A DNA stretch of 64,000 bases, taken from Anaerocolumna sedimenticola (GTDB taxonomy: Bacteria > Bacillota > Clostridia > Lachnospirales > Lachnospiraceae). A program made the translations under genes and the position numbers. The stretch covers positions 3,923,501 through 3,987,500 of the forward strand of contig NZ_CP048000.1 in assembly GCF_009931695.1 (NCBI RefSeq), read 5' to 3'. Below, piece after piece: positions 29,161 to 38,754 of the stretch (within the stretch, counting starts at the first letter, position 1; each line of letters starts with the position of its first letter). The notes beneath the pieces were generated by a model, which saw only the letters and a list, made by a program, of their open reading frames with translations, had not been told where the DNA came from and ran no database searches.

Positions 29161-30392
29161 ATGGAATTTGTCGATATTTTAAATGTAAATCTGCAGACTT
29201 ATGCTAATGCAACAAATATTACATTAACAGTTCTTGATAAAGACGGAAATCAAACTTCCCAATTCGGCCAGACTTATCAGTATTGTTCCCTTTTTGAAGA
29301 AGCTACCGGTAAATATTGCCCATGTTCCAAAAAGCACCAGGATTCCTGTATGCAATCCCTTAATCTGGGGGAATCTTATATTTATTTATGCCCGGGCGGC
29401 CTTATCCATTTTACCGTTCCGATCGTAAAGGATAATTCTTATCAGGGAAGCGTACTGGCAGGCCCTATTTCTTTGGATTATCCGGATATTACCCTTGTTG
29501 ACGGTATTATTCAGAAATACAATATCAGCCTGGACTATCGCAGGAAGATGTATACCGCTTTAACTGCCATTCCGTTAATTGAACCTTTTCAGGCAAGGCA
29601 TTTAAGTAAATTATTATTTTTACTTGTAACAAACCTGATCACGGGGGAAGCGGAACGTACAAAAAATTAAGTGAAAAAGCTTTCCAGCAAGCCAAAATTG
29701 GCGAATATATTCAGTTAACTAAAGAAGACAAGCCTTATTCCGCCACTCAATATGCCATGGAGAAAAGTCTGATTCATGACGTATTGTCCGGAAATTCAAA
29801 GGGTGCCAAAGCAACCTTAAATGAAATGCTGGGGCAGATTTACTTCTCCTCGGGCAATAATATCGAGATTATAAAGGTAAGGACCATTGAATTAGTTGCT
29901 TTATTATCCAGGGCAACCTATGAGGCCGGTTCTAATGAAAGTTCCGTTTACCATATGACGGAATCTTTTATGATGGAATTAACCAACGTTAAGAATCTTA
30001 CCGATCTTTCCTATGTGTTAATGGAAACCCTGGAACAGTTTACGAATATGGCATTTTCCCATACCAATAATAATAATCTTTCTGTTATAAAAAAGAGTAT
30101 TGATTTTATCAATGACCATTACAATCAAAATATCACTTTGGAAATGGCAGCCGATCAAGTAGGGCTGAATCCTGCTTATTTTTCAACTTTGTTTAAAAAA
30201 GAGACAGGAATCAACTTTTCCAGTTATCTGTTAAATCTGAAAATTGAAAATGCCAAGCTTTTACTGAAAAACTCCAACCTTTCTCTTATTAACATAGCCG
30301 TAGAATTAGGATTTGATAATCAAAGTTATTTTTCTAACGTCTTTAAAAAGGCCACCGGAATGACTCCTAAGCAGTATAGGCAAACTTTATAA
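29161..30392 (+). CDS. PocR-domain AraC-family regulator (one frameshift)
   Basis: Restoring one A in the A6 run at 29661-29666 joins two frames (ERTKKLSEKAFQQAKIG) into about 411 residues. The N-terminal PocR ligand-binding domain has its cysteine pattern CSLFEE..YCPCSKKHQDSC and YLCPGGLIHFTVPI. An unassigned middle segment (about 200-300) leads to a C-terminal AraC double HTH (AADQVGLNPAYFSTLFKKE, VELGFDNQSYFSNVFKKATG). PocR domains bind small metabolites; here, divergent from the activator gene and next to mtaBC, a C1 substrate such as methanol is a reasonable guess. Ribosome site AAAGGAAG. Confidence 0.87.
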
Positions 30393-30438
30393 TATTATTT
30401 GCCGGCAATAGTCTCATAAATCGTATCTGATTTAAAAT

Positions 30439-31371
30439 TTAATTATTAAAAACTTTATCCAGTTTTTCTGCCTCAAGACTCCTGCCAATCAGACATATTT
30501 TTGTCTGTCCCGATCTTGCTGTCTGGTCCGGCAATTGCTTTATATTAGTTTCACCCGGTACGTATTCCACGGAATATAATCCTTGTTCGGAATCCGTACA
30601 GATACCTTTTAACCTGTGTACTTCACCATAGATATTATTTTCTATGTCATTGATAAAAAGCCGGACTTCATTGATATTTATACTATCTTCCCTTATAATT
30701 TCATAACTTTCAAAATCATTGACATGATTGATTCTAAGCCGAAGCTGCTGTTTGGACACGGGAGCATCGTTTTTTAACTCCATAAGCTGTTTAAAACTTG
30801 CTAAAGGGATACTGTCCCATGGGTCTGATATGATATGACAGGAGGGGTTGATTTTATATATCTCTGTTATGATAGTATGCTTTTTGAATTCATCCATTCC
30901 GTCTGTTTTACTTAAAAATATTACCTGGCTTGCCCGTATCTGGTCTTCAAAAAAGTCTTTTGATATCATGGTTCTTAAGTAGTAATTTTTCCCGTCCACA
31001 ATCGTAATAATATGGTCTGTTTCACATAGTTCCTCCAGTTCTTTTTGTAACAGGAGTTTTTTCATTTCTGATAACTTTGCAATACCTGTAGGTTCCACAA
31101 TGATTCGGTCGGGGTGAAATTCTTCTGTTATATCGAAAATACCTTTTGACAATTCCATGGAACTGCTGCAGCAAATACAGCCTGCCTGTATGGGTTTTAC
31201 AGTCAAACCTTCCCTTCCTAAGTTTTCCTGGTCAATATTAATTCTTCCAAATTCATTTTCCAGAATCACAATGGTTTCATCCGGAAATACACCTTCCATT
31301 AATTTTTTAATAAAGGTTGTTTTTCCTGCTCCTAAAAAACCGGATATTATATCTATTTTTGTTTTTTTCAT
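30439..31371 (-). CDS. CobW/COG0523-family GTPase, metal chaperone
   Basis: 310 residues from ATG 31371 (IDIISGFLGAGKTTF); an upstream ATG at 31416 is possible but lacks a ribosome site. P-loop GFLGAGKT, the family metal motif CICC in QAGCICCSSS, Walker B-like IIVEPTG and SKTD. COG0523 proteins deliver zinc, cobalt or other metals to client enzymes. Located just after mtaB, whose product needs zinc and whose partner MtaC carries cobalamin, it may load either metal (inference). The C-terminal CobW_C domain is short and weak. Confidence 0.85.
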   Translation of the reverse strand: MKKTKIDIISGFLGAGKTTFIKKLMEGVFPDETIVILENEFGRINIDQENLGREGLTVKPIQAGCICCSSSMELSKGIFDITEEFHPDRIIVEPTGIAKLSEMKKLLLQKELEELCETDHIITIVDGKNYYLRTMISKDFFEDQIRASQVIFLSKTDGMDEFKKHTIITEIYKINPSCHIISDPWDSIPLASFKQLMELKNDAPVSKQQLRLRINHVNDFESYEIIREDSININEVRLFINDIENNIYGEVHRLKGICTDSEQGLYSVEYVPGETNIKQLPDQTARSGQTKICLIGRSLEAEKLDKVFNN

Positions 31372-31498
31372 TTTACACCCCATGCATTTTGCAAGTTTAC
31401 TTGCGAAACTGCCCAAATAGAAAGTGAAAGTTTAATTTTCACACTATTGCCCATTACCAAACCAATTCACCTTGGTATAAGAATATAACAAGAACCTA

Positions 31499-31591
31499 AC
31501 CTGCTTTACGTTGCAGGTATTAGTTATTATCCAGTCTTTGAAAAATAACTGGGAATCCCAAAGGTTATTTTGTGATTTACCCAGTTATTTT
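31499..31591 (-). terminator. tandem hairpins downstream of mtaB
   Basis: First, AAAATAACTGGG (31542-31553) pairs perfectly with CCCAGTTATTTT (31580-31591) and is followed on the minus strand by T5. Then ACCTGC/GCAGGT at 31499-31518. The 12-bp stem looks like the terminator for mtaCB, leaving cobW to weaker read-through or its own promoter. Confidence 0.75.
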
Positions 31592-31685
31592 AGATAACAA
31601 TTAATTAAAATTTTTCTGTCAAATTTTATGAATTCCAACGGAACTTAAGATGTTATAGTTCTTCCTTACGGTAAAAATGTAAATT

Positions 31686-33062
31686 TTAGATTCCGTACTC
31701 AGCCGGATTATATTTAGAAGTATCTACTTCTTTTTTCATTTCTGCGATGAATGCTTCTTCATCTTCCGGAATTTCTTCTATCTGTGATTCTAAAATATCA
31801 AGCCAGTTTAATTCTCTTTCTTCTAATACAAGCTCTTTATTTTTTACCGCTCTTTGTAATATCTCTAGTGTTAATTTAGCTGTATTTAATGTACGGATAA
31901 ACGGATCCTGGGTCTTAACGATTTCATTACCGATTTCAAAAGCGATCTCCGGTCTTAAAATATAAGCCTGGGGATCTAAGTAGCAGTCTGATTCCACAAG
32001 GAAATCCCTCATTAACTTAGCTTGTCCTTTATTTGCGGCAGTATTCATAAGGCGGCAGTCATAGATTAACTGTTCCGTAGATACAACCGGTGCAAAACCG
32101 CTTAATAATTTAACCTGCTGAACAGATTCATTACTCCAAAGGTCGGCTACGGAAGCTGCTATATTACCGATGGGGCTGAAGTGAGCACATGCTGCACTCT
32201 TACCCTCCAAAGCGATCGGAGTACCGGTTATTGCTTTCAGATAAACATTTTCGTAAGCACAGTCTTTACCAGGTCCTACCGCGCCGTTTTCAATGGCAAT
32301 AAGCGCTCTTGGTGTGGTAATGGTTCTCATTACGGTCGCATATACCTTAGGAATAAAGCCCTGTTCTGCAAGTACCATGGAAGTATTGGCAAAACCACAG
32401 GCAGAATCTCCGCCGGATATGGCATTATGAGCTTTGGCAATGTCAGAAATATTTGTCCATAACCATTTCATATCTCTTGAAGCCAGGCAGCCAAGTGCAA
32501 AGATAGAGGTTCTAAGATCTGCATTTACGATTGCTTCGTCATTTACTTCTTTACCGCCGGTGGATTCAATGGCTAATATGTCGGCACCATCTCTTGCAGT
32601 ACCCTCAAATGTCTTAACCATGGCTTCCCAATACTGTCCGCTTCTCATAACAGGCGGGCGGCTCATTTCTCTAAGGTCGTTAGGAGTCATTCTCATGGCA
32701 CTTTTTAAACCATATTTTGCTTCATATTCAAACATGGTATCACGAAGTAATTTGTGTATTTCAATACCCCACTCCGGATGTTCCGTCATATCCGGTAAGG
32801 TTTCAAATTCTACTACAAGTCCGGGCGCATGTAATTCATGGGCCTTTTTTAATACTCCATCAATAATATCCTTGTAAATCCTCAATACTTCAGGCATGGT
32901 TTCCTGTCTGATATTCATTGGAGGAAGGGTAAAATTAACTTCCGGATAAATCAGACCTCCACCAATCACTAAACCATTTTTGGTTGTTACAGGATTGGGA
33001 CAGGAACCGTAAGTAAAATCATCTACGGAAGTGTATGCTAATTTTGTAAACTGTCTGCTCAT
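31686..33062 (-). CDS. mtaB: methanol:corrinoid methyltransferase, MtaB family
   Basis: 458 residues, very close in length and pattern to archaeal MtaB. The three zinc ligands known from MtaB are recognisable: Glu in LAIESTGGKEV, Cys in GGDSACGFANT, and Cys in GPGKDCAYENV. MtaB activates methanol on zinc and passes the methyl group to the Co(I) corrinoid of MtaC. The mtaC gene is directly upstream (15-bp gap, GGAGG site). Its presence suggests methanol-dependent growth or methyl scavenging through the Wood-Ljungdahl pathway. MtaA or another second methyltransferase is not in the window. Confidence 0.94.
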   Translation of the reverse strand: MSRQFTKLAYTSVDDFTYGSCPNPVTTKNGLVIGGGLIYPEVNFTLPPMNIRQETMPEVLRIYKDIIDGVLKKAHELHAPGLVVEFETLPDMTEHPEWGIEIHKLLRDTMFEYEAKYGLKSAMRMTPNDLREMSRPPVMRSGQYWEAMVKTFEGTARDGADILAIESTGGKEVNDEAIVNADLRTSIFALGCLASRDMKWLWTNISDIAKAHNAISGGDSACGFANTSMVLAEQGFIPKVYATVMRTITTPRALIAIENGAVGPGKDCAYENVYLKAITGTPIALEGKSAACAHFSPIGNIAASVADLWSNESVQQVKLLSGFAPVVSTEQLIYDCRLMNTAANKGQAKLMRDFLVESDCYLDPQAYILRPEIAFEIGNEIVKTQDPFIRTLNTAKLTLEILQRAVKNKELVLEERELNWLDILESQIEEIPEDEEAFIAEMKKEVDTSKYNPAEYGI

Positions 33063-33076
33063 ATAGTGTCCTCCAA

Positions 33077-33721
33077 TTACTTATTAGATTTAGATAACAA
33101 AAAGGCTTTTGCGTTTTCTGCCGCATCACTTGCATTGGCAGTGTATGCATCTGCACCTACGGAATCAGCAAAAGCCTGATTAACCGGAGCTCCGCCTACC
33201 ATAATTCTATATTTATCCCTTACACCTGCTTTTTCAAATTCACGGATAACATCTCCGATCGCCGGCATGGTTGTTGTTAATAAAGCGGAAATACAAACGA
33301 TATCGGCACCCACTTCTTCTGCTTTTTCCACAAATGCGATATCAGGAACGTCAATACCTAAATCATATATTGTTGCTCCCATACCTTTCATCATCATGGC
33401 AACTAAGTTTTTACCGATGTCATGTAAATCTCCTTTTACAGTACCGATAACTATTTTACCAATTGGTTTTACGCCGGTAGCGGTAAGTAATGGTTCAAGA
33501 ATTGCTAACCCAGCTGACATAGCTCTTGCAGCAACTAACATTTCCGGAACATAAATTTTATTATTCTTAAAATTATCACCTACAATTCCCATGGCACTGA
33601 TAAGACCTTCATTTAAAATCTTTTCAATGGATATACCTTCTTCTATTCCCTGATTTACAAGCTCTTTTACCTGCTTTGCTTTTCCTTTTTGTACTGCCAA
33701 TGATAATTCTTCAAAATCCAT
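33077..33721 (-). CDS. mtaC: methanol corrinoid protein, MtaC family
   Basis: 214 residues: a helical cap domain (about 1-90) and a Rossmann cobalamin-binding domain with the base-off signature GDLHDIGKN, whose His ligates cobalt, plus ISALLTTTMP and VGGAPVNQAFADSVGADAY. It carries the methyl group between MtaB and a second methyltransferase. First gene of the mtaCB pair with a GGGAGG site. Once oxidised it would need the RACo-like protein encoded at 26.3-28.5 kb. Confidence 0.95.
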   Translation of the reverse strand: MDFEELSLAVQKGKAKQVKELVNQGIEEGISIEKILNEGLISAMGIVGDNFKNNKIYVPEMLVAARAMSAGLAILEPLLTATGVKPIGKIVIGTVKGDLHDIGKNLVAMMMKGMGATIYDLGIDVPDIAFVEKAEEVGADIVCISALLTTTMPAIGDVIREFEKAGVRDKYRIMVGGAPVNQAFADSVGADAYTANASDAAENAKAFLLSKSNK

Positions 33722-34014
33722 AAAATACCTCCCAAAGTATTGTTGTTATTTAAAGTTGATGGTATAAGTATATCTTTTTCCGACGGATAAGTATTTCATT
33801 CTCTTTATAATTTTTATAAAATTTTTGGGACTTATCCTTAAACTTCAAACACAAATTAAGTATTTTATCAGTAGATTAACATAAATCTAAAAATATGAAT
33901 AAATAATGTTATTATTTTTAGATAAAACACGCAATCTTCCTTAGGTTTGGCAGATGCATCCCGCCGCCCAGAGGGTTTTATATTTAATCGGGAAGTTCGG
34001 AGAACTATCCGTTT
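33722..34014 (-). promoter_or_regulatory. mtaC upstream region with two inverted repeats
   Basis: GGATAAGT near 33795 is matched by ACTTATCC near 33832, and TCTAAAAATA (33886-33895) by TATTTTTAGA (33913-33922). These could be regulator sites for the PocR-AraC protein or RNA stems. No B12-box (AGCCAGGAGACCTGCC-like) was found, so a cobalamin riboswitch is not supported. Confidence 0.4.
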
Positions 34015-34107
34015 AAACCGGAAGAAACACGCTCTGCGTTTCTTCGGTTCGAATGCGCGTTGGAATTAGTGCCGGCAAGCTTGTTAATTCTCACTTTGCT
34101 TTCGCAG
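34015..34107 (+). repeat. dispersed repeat family B, copy 2
   Basis: Matches the minus strand of 4371-4465: hairpin AACCGGAAGAAAC..GTTTCTTCGGTT (34016-34049), GCAAGCTT near 34074, and AATTCTCACTTTGCTTTCGC at the end. As in copy 1 a terminator-like hairpin follows at once (34115-34155). Here the element is on the strand opposite the neighbouring genes, so it is not simply part of a gene's 3' end. Confidence 0.75.
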
Positions 34108-34114
34108 AATAAAA

Positions 34115-34155
34115 AAGGATTTGCTACAGATATATGAAATCCGGAACAAATCCTT
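34115..34155. terminator. terminator hairpin downstream of the carboxypeptidase gene
   Basis: AAGGATTTG (34115-34123) pairs with CAAATCCTT (34147-34155). On the minus strand it is followed by six T (A-run 34111-34116), 24 bp after the repaired stop codon at 34179. Confidence 0.75.
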
Positions 34156-34178
34156 AATTCTTATTATACGAGTATGTA

Positions 34179-35446
34179 TTAGTGCATTAATAAAGTATTC
34201 CATAATTTTTTAATACAAAAATTAAAATCTATCTTATCCACATCCTCTTTTGTTAAAATAGGTATCTCTTTTACAAACTCTTTCCCCACATAATATTTTG
34301 CAAAACCTACGGGGGAACCCGCTTTCACGGGTGCTTTAATAGCAGACGGAATTTTATAAATAATATTTACTTTTTCATTTTCGCTTATTAATAAAGTAAT
34401 GTCCCCTCATAATAAAGATCAACATAATTCTTCTTGCCATCTTCTACATAAACTGGGTTAAATACTTTATCTGCCTTAAATATTTGTTTTAACTCAAAAT
34501 TATCCATACCAAAATCCATTAATTTCGTTGTATCAGACCACTTATAACTTTTATGAGGCGGCCAACCACAGGCTAAAACCGTAGATATAAAAGTTTTGTT
34601 ATCCTTTTTTACTGCCCCTACAAAACAATAACCGGCCTTACCGGTAAAACCGGTTTTTACACCAATTGCTCCATCATATATGTAGAGAAATCGATCTTTG
34701 TTACTGACTGAAAAAGTCCTGCCTTTTTTTAACTCTTGAAATTCCCAGGCAGATGTATTGGTGATTTTAATAAACTCATCATTTTTTACAGCATAACTGG
34801 CGATTTTAGCGAGCTCTACAGCTGTAGTATAGTGTCCTTCCGCATCCAATCCGTTGGGTGTAACAAAACGAGTATGCTCACAACCTAATTCTTTCGCCTT
34901 TTTATTCATCATCTTAGCGAACCCTTCAACTGAACCGCCTACATGTTCTGCAATTGCGACTGCTACGTCATTATGGGACTCAAGCATTAAGGAATAAAGA
35001 AGGTCACTTAATTTAAACTGCTCACCCTCCCTGATATTTAACTGTACATCCGGCATGGTGGAAGCATATTTTGATACGGTAACGATATCATCTAATTTAG
35101 CATTTTCCAAGGCTACAATACAAGTCATTATTTTAGTTGTACTAGCCATTGGCATTTCCTTATATCCGTTTTTTTCATATAAAACACGCCCGGTATCAGC
35201 ATCCATTAAGGCCGCCGATTGGGCGTATAATTTAATACTTTCATTATTGGCTGAATCTGCGGATTCCATTATTTTTTTTTCCAGTTTTTCTAATTCGCTG
35301 TCTGTATCGGCTTCCGATGATTTATCCGTATTCGGACTATTTATATTTTCTGCCTGGAGTTTGTCTGTAATACCTTCAAAATATGTTATTCCCATAAAAT
35401 ACAGAATGATTAAGGATATTATAATACCAAAAATTTTTATCTTCAC
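34179..35446 (-). CDS. D-alanyl-D-alanine carboxypeptidase, PBP5/DacF type (one frameshift)
   Basis: Restoring one base in the run 34393-34395 extends the frame from EGTLLY to EGTLLLISENEKVN and on to a stop at 34179, about 422 residues. The N-terminal helix (about 3-22) anchors or exports the protein. The penicillin-binding motifs are complete: ASTTK (SxxK), SHN (SxN) and KTG in VKTGFTG. The extra C-terminal part is the PBP5_C beta-domain. The enzyme trims the terminal D-Ala of stem peptides; sporulation or vegetative role cannot be told. GTG 35446 follows AGGAAG. Confidence 0.9.
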
Positions 35447-35643
35447 TTTATTAACTTCCTACAAATATACTTAGTTAAAGTTTATTGAAATTCTGTAATA
35501 ATATGCGTATAAATTAACTTGTTTTCTAAACTGTTTGACATTCTTTTTTACCGGCATTATCATTAGAATAAGATATCTTTCTATGTTAAGTTTTTTAGAT
35601 TGTTTATTTATGTTTTAATTATGAAAACAGGGAGGAAAAAATT

Positions 35644-36189
35644 ATGGAAAAGGATTTATATACTTTAGCTAAAGATAAAGCTTTGGAATATTTTGAAAAA
35701 GCTCATATTGTTTTAACGGAAAAAGAAAAAAATGAAGTAGAAGTTGCAGATTTTGGATTAGGGGATTTGTATCAGACCGGACTTGAAAGTGTTGTTTATA
35801 TTAATACGGATAACTGCTGTGCAAAAGAAATGGTCCTCTTTCCTTACCAGACTTGTCCGGAACATATTCATCCTCCCATCGGTGACCATTATCCAGGTAA
35901 AGAAGAAACCTTCCGTGTCAGAATGGGTACTGTATACTTATATGTTGAAGGGGACCCTGTTTCAAATCCAAAAGCGATAATACCGAAAAATTCCGAAAAA
36001 TTCTATACGGTTTTTCATGAAATCACTTTACAGGCTGGAGAACAATATACCCTTTATCCAGGTACGAAACATTGGTTCCAGGCAGGAAGCGAGGGTGCGG
36101 TAGTGAGTGAATTCAGTACTCATTGCTACGATGAATATGATATTTTTACGAATCCTGCTATAAAGCGAATACCAGATATAATTAATTGA
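35644..36189 (+). CDS. D-lyxose isomerase-like cupin sugar isomerase
   Basis: 181 residues, single cupin. The family pattern is well kept: CPEHIHPPIGDHYPGKEETFRV (metal-binding His and Glu), GTVYLYVEGD, LQAGEQYTLYPGTKHWFQAG and EFSTHCYDEYDIF. Bacterial D-lyxose/D-mannose ketol-isomerases of this fold are Mn-dependent homodimers converting D-lyxose to D-xylulose. Strong ribosome site GGAGG. It stands alone; GAGCAGA/TCTGCTC (36210-36245) follows the gene but lacks a T-run, and a MITE-like repeat comes next. Confidence 0.85.
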   Translation: MEKDLYTLAKDKALEYFEKAHIVLTEKEKNEVEVADFGLGDLYQTGLESVVYINTDNCCAKEMVLFPYQTCPEHIHPPIGDHYPGKEETFRVRMGTVYLYVEGDPVSNPKAIIPKNSEKFYTVFHEITLQAGEQYTLYPGTKHWFQAGSEGAVVSEFSTHCYDEYDIFTNPAIKRIPDIIN

Positions 36190-36276
36190 TTATTTCTTTT
36201 CTAGTCAAAGAGCAGACGGCACTAAAAGTAGATCTCCATCTGCTCAAAATAATCTTATAAAGTTCCAATTTTACTT

Positions 36277-36350
36277 AGGTAATTGCGAAACGAGTAAATT
36301 GTATTAACTGTATGGTATATTCAGAAAACTATATCGTTTCGCAATTACCT
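36277..36350. mobile_element. MITE-like element, family A, short copy
   Basis: Perfect 17-bp terminal inverted repeats, AGGTAATTGCGAAACGA (36277-36293) and its complement (36334-36350), around a 40-bp centre. The inner part, TGTATGGTATATTC, repeats 29090-29100. It would fold into a long hairpin and could also act as a bidirectional terminator between the convergent genes. Confidence 0.7.
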
Positions 36351-36362
36351 GGTTTTATTTTA

Positions 36363-37436
36363 CTAGTGAATTTTAACTGCCTGCATCTGGGCTTTTACAC
36401 AAAGTTCTGCTGCTTTAAAAGCGTGTTCCTGGGTCATGGCATTCTCTGTCCGGTTTAGACAATCTAAAATCAATTGCCCGAAAAACGGATAACCTACTTT
36501 ACCATTTACGTCAAAATGCTGTTCTCCGTCTCCATTAACTAAATACACATGGTTTGAAGTCTTTTCACGTGCCACATCTACATACTTGCGGATTTCCATA
36601 TATCCATCCGTACCAAGTAGAAATGTCCTGCCGTCTCCCCAGGTACTTAAACCGTCGGGAGTGAACCAATCTACTCTGAAATACTGCGTCGCACCATTAT
36701 CCCCAACTAAAACTGCATCACCAAAATCGTCCAATTCAGGGTAAGCCGGATGATTGTAATTGGCTATCTGGCTTCGAACTACGGTTGCATCTTTAACATC
36801 GGCATAAAATAAAAATTGTTCAATCTGGTGGCTGCCTATATCGCAAAGTATACCGCCATATTTATCTTTCTTAAAAAACCATTCGGGTCTGCCTGCCGCT
36901 CCCAGCCGATGTGGTCCCATTCCCATAACCTGAATTACCTTGCCAATTGCACCACTTTTTACTAATTCACCGGCATAAACTGCACTTTCAACATGGATTC
37001 GTTCACTATAATAAACCATATATTTTTTACCGGTTTCTATTACGGCAGCCTTAGCTAATTCCAGTTGTTCTAACGTAGTTAATGGTGCTTTATCTGTAAA
37101 ATAATCTTTTCCTGCTTTTAACACCCTTAGCCCCAGTGCACATCGTTCTGAAGTTATAGCGGCACCTGCAATTAATTTTACCTCCGTATCAGACAGAATT
37201 TCATCTTCTCCCTTGGCCATTTTCGTCCCCTGAAAAGCTTTACAGAAATCCTCCATCTTTTTTATATCCGGATCATAAACATATTTTATCACAGCACCAG
37301 CTTCCACTAAACCATTACACATACCATATATATGCCCATGATCTAATGCAATTACCGCAATAACAAATTCACCGGATCCTACTACGGGCTGTGGCATACC
37401 TTTTGGTGCATAATTCATTCCATCGCTCTTTTGCAT
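36363..37436 (-). CDS. Gfo/Idh/MocA family oxidoreductase
   Basis: 357 residues from ATG 37436, preferred over 37466 because GTGGAGG lies 8 nt upstream. N-terminal nucleotide-binding fold (VIAVIALDHGHIYGMCNGLVEAGA), FTDKAPLT in place of the usual EKP, and the C-terminal alpha/beta domain with GGILCDIGSHQIEQFLFY, where the conserved Asp and His probably take part in catalysis. Such enzymes oxidise or epimerise sugars or inositols with NAD(P). Translation overlaps the region of the upstream paralogue, so the two probably act in one pathway fed by the adjacent transporter. Confidence 0.9.
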   Translation of the reverse strand: MQKSDGMNYAPKGMPQPVVGSGEFVIAVIALDHGHIYGMCNGLVEAGAVIKYVYDPDIKKMEDFCKAFQGTKMAKGEDEILSDTEVKLIAGAAITSERCALGLRVLKAGKDYFTDKAPLTTLEQLELAKAAVIETGKKYMVYYSERIHVESAVYAGELVKSGAIGKVIQVMGMGPHRLGAAGRPEWFFKKDKYGGILCDIGSHQIEQFLFYADVKDATVVRSQIANYNHPAYPELDDFGDAVLVGDNGATQYFRVDWFTPDGLSTWGDGRTFLLGTDGYMEIRKYVDVAREKTSNHVYLVNGDGEQHFDVNGKVGYPFFGQLILDCLNRTENAMTQEHAFKAAELCVKAQMQAVKIH

Positions 37437-37455
37437 ACGGTTATCCTCCACTATG

Positions 37456-38613
37456 TCAATTCTCATAATTACTTCCTGTTGTAATTACTTCATTTTCAAA
37501 ATTTTCTACAGCTGTAGATTTATTATAAAAGTATTTTGCATTTTTTAAAATTCCCTTTACCGTATAAAATTCGTCCTCATTTGCAATAGGAAGAGAAACT
37601 GTCTGCTCCGTACATCCTGCTTTGTATATGGCAGTAATCAGTTCAATTGTCCTTCTTCCGTCAATACCGCCAATGAATGGGTCTGTTTGATTGAGAATTG
37701 ATTGAATCACATTATGTATCTGTCCGGTATGTTTTTCATAGGGAAGCACCGGAAGGTTTTTGTATGTTTCATTTAATTCATTTTCTAATTCTATATTTTC
37801 TTTCGGAAAACCGTTACTTCTGGACAGAGAGGCAGCTACTTTCCAGGGAACCGATATTCTGGCTTTTTCACCCTGAAATATAATCTGCTGTTCTTCTCCA
37901 TGATGAATTACCGAGCTGGTGATTTGTGCCAGGCTCCCTTTCGGATATTGTAATATGGCAATTGATATATCTTCTACCTCCGCATTGTCATGTGCGGTAT
38001 TACTTAGAATCGAAGTTACCTTATCCGGCAGCCCCATCATCCAGTTTAACATGTCAATATGGTGCACGGCATGATTTAAGGTACAGCCTCCGCCTTCTTT
38101 TTCCCAGGAGCCCCTCCACCATAAATCATAATAGCAATGTCCTCTCCACCACAAAGAATCAATTTGTGCATGCAAAACCCGCCCAATTAAACCACTGTCC
38201 AGAATCTTTTTTACATGATTAATCGGATTGCGGAAACGGTTTTGTGCGATTACGGAAAGGATTCCTTTACCAATTTTCTGTGCTTCAATAATCTTATCGC
38301 ATTCTTCAAGGGAAGCAGCCATTGGTTTTTCTACAATTACATTTTTTCCATCTAAGAGGAAGTCACACGCAATTTCCGCATGGGTATAAGGCGGCGTACA
38401 TATACTAATAAGATCGATATCTTTTCTTCCTAATAATTTTTTGTGGGAATCCAATATTTCAACATCAACATTCCATTCTTTAGCTTTAGCCGCCGCTTTT
38501 TCCGGATAAATATCTATAAAAGCAACTAATCTGCACTCTTCGGGGAAGGTTAAATAACCCTCTATATGCGAACCTGATATATTACCGGTTCCTATAATTG
38601 CTACATTTAACAT
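37456..38613 (-). CDS. Gfo/Idh/MocA family oxidoreductase, second paralogue
   Basis: 385 residues. Rossmann start VAIIGTGNISGSHIEGY, catalytic-site Lys in VEKPMAAS, and GGGCTLNHAVHHIDMLNWMMG in the C-terminal domain. Paired with the next gene, 19 bp downstream from its stop. Substrate unknown; tandem Gfo/Idh/MocA genes next to an Lpl-type transporter often act on rare sugars, sugar acids or inositols (inference). Start supported by GGAG 6 nt upstream. Confidence 0.92.
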   Translation of the reverse strand: MLNVAIIGTGNISGSHIEGYLTFPEECRLVAFIDIYPEKAAAKAKEWNVDVEILDSHKKLLGRKDIDLISICTPPYTHAEIACDFLLDGKNVIVEKPMAASLEECDKIIEAQKIGKGILSVIAQNRFRNPINHVKKILDSGLIGRVLHAQIDSLWWRGHCYYDLWWRGSWEKEGGGCTLNHAVHHIDMLNWMMGLPDKVTSILSNTAHDNAEVEDISIAILQYPKGSLAQITSSVIHHGEEQQIIFQGEKARISVPWKVAASLSRSNGFPKENIELENELNETYKNLPVLPYEKHTGQIHNVIQSILNQTDPFIGGIDGRRTIELITAIYKAGCTEQTVSLPIANEDEFYTVKGILKNAKYFYNKSTAVENFENEVITTGSNYEN

Positions 38614-38754
38614 AATAACTCCATTCCATTAAAATTTTATTTCATAACTATTCTTATGTTTAAGATTATACCCTTGGCTTAAGTATACCATAAATTTACA
38701 TATAGTAGTTATATTTCTAATATTTTTAGATTATTAGGACTAATTATTAATATT

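Noticed and set aside
29161..30392. Programmed ribosomal frameshifting in the PocR-AraC and other split genes
   Set aside because: No slippery heptamer plus downstream structure is shared by the sites, and the same one-base loss occurs in unrelated genes, so sequence error is simpler.
33722..34178. Cobalamin riboswitch upstream of mtaC
   Set aside because: Neither strand shows the B12-box consensus or the expected long multi-stem layout.
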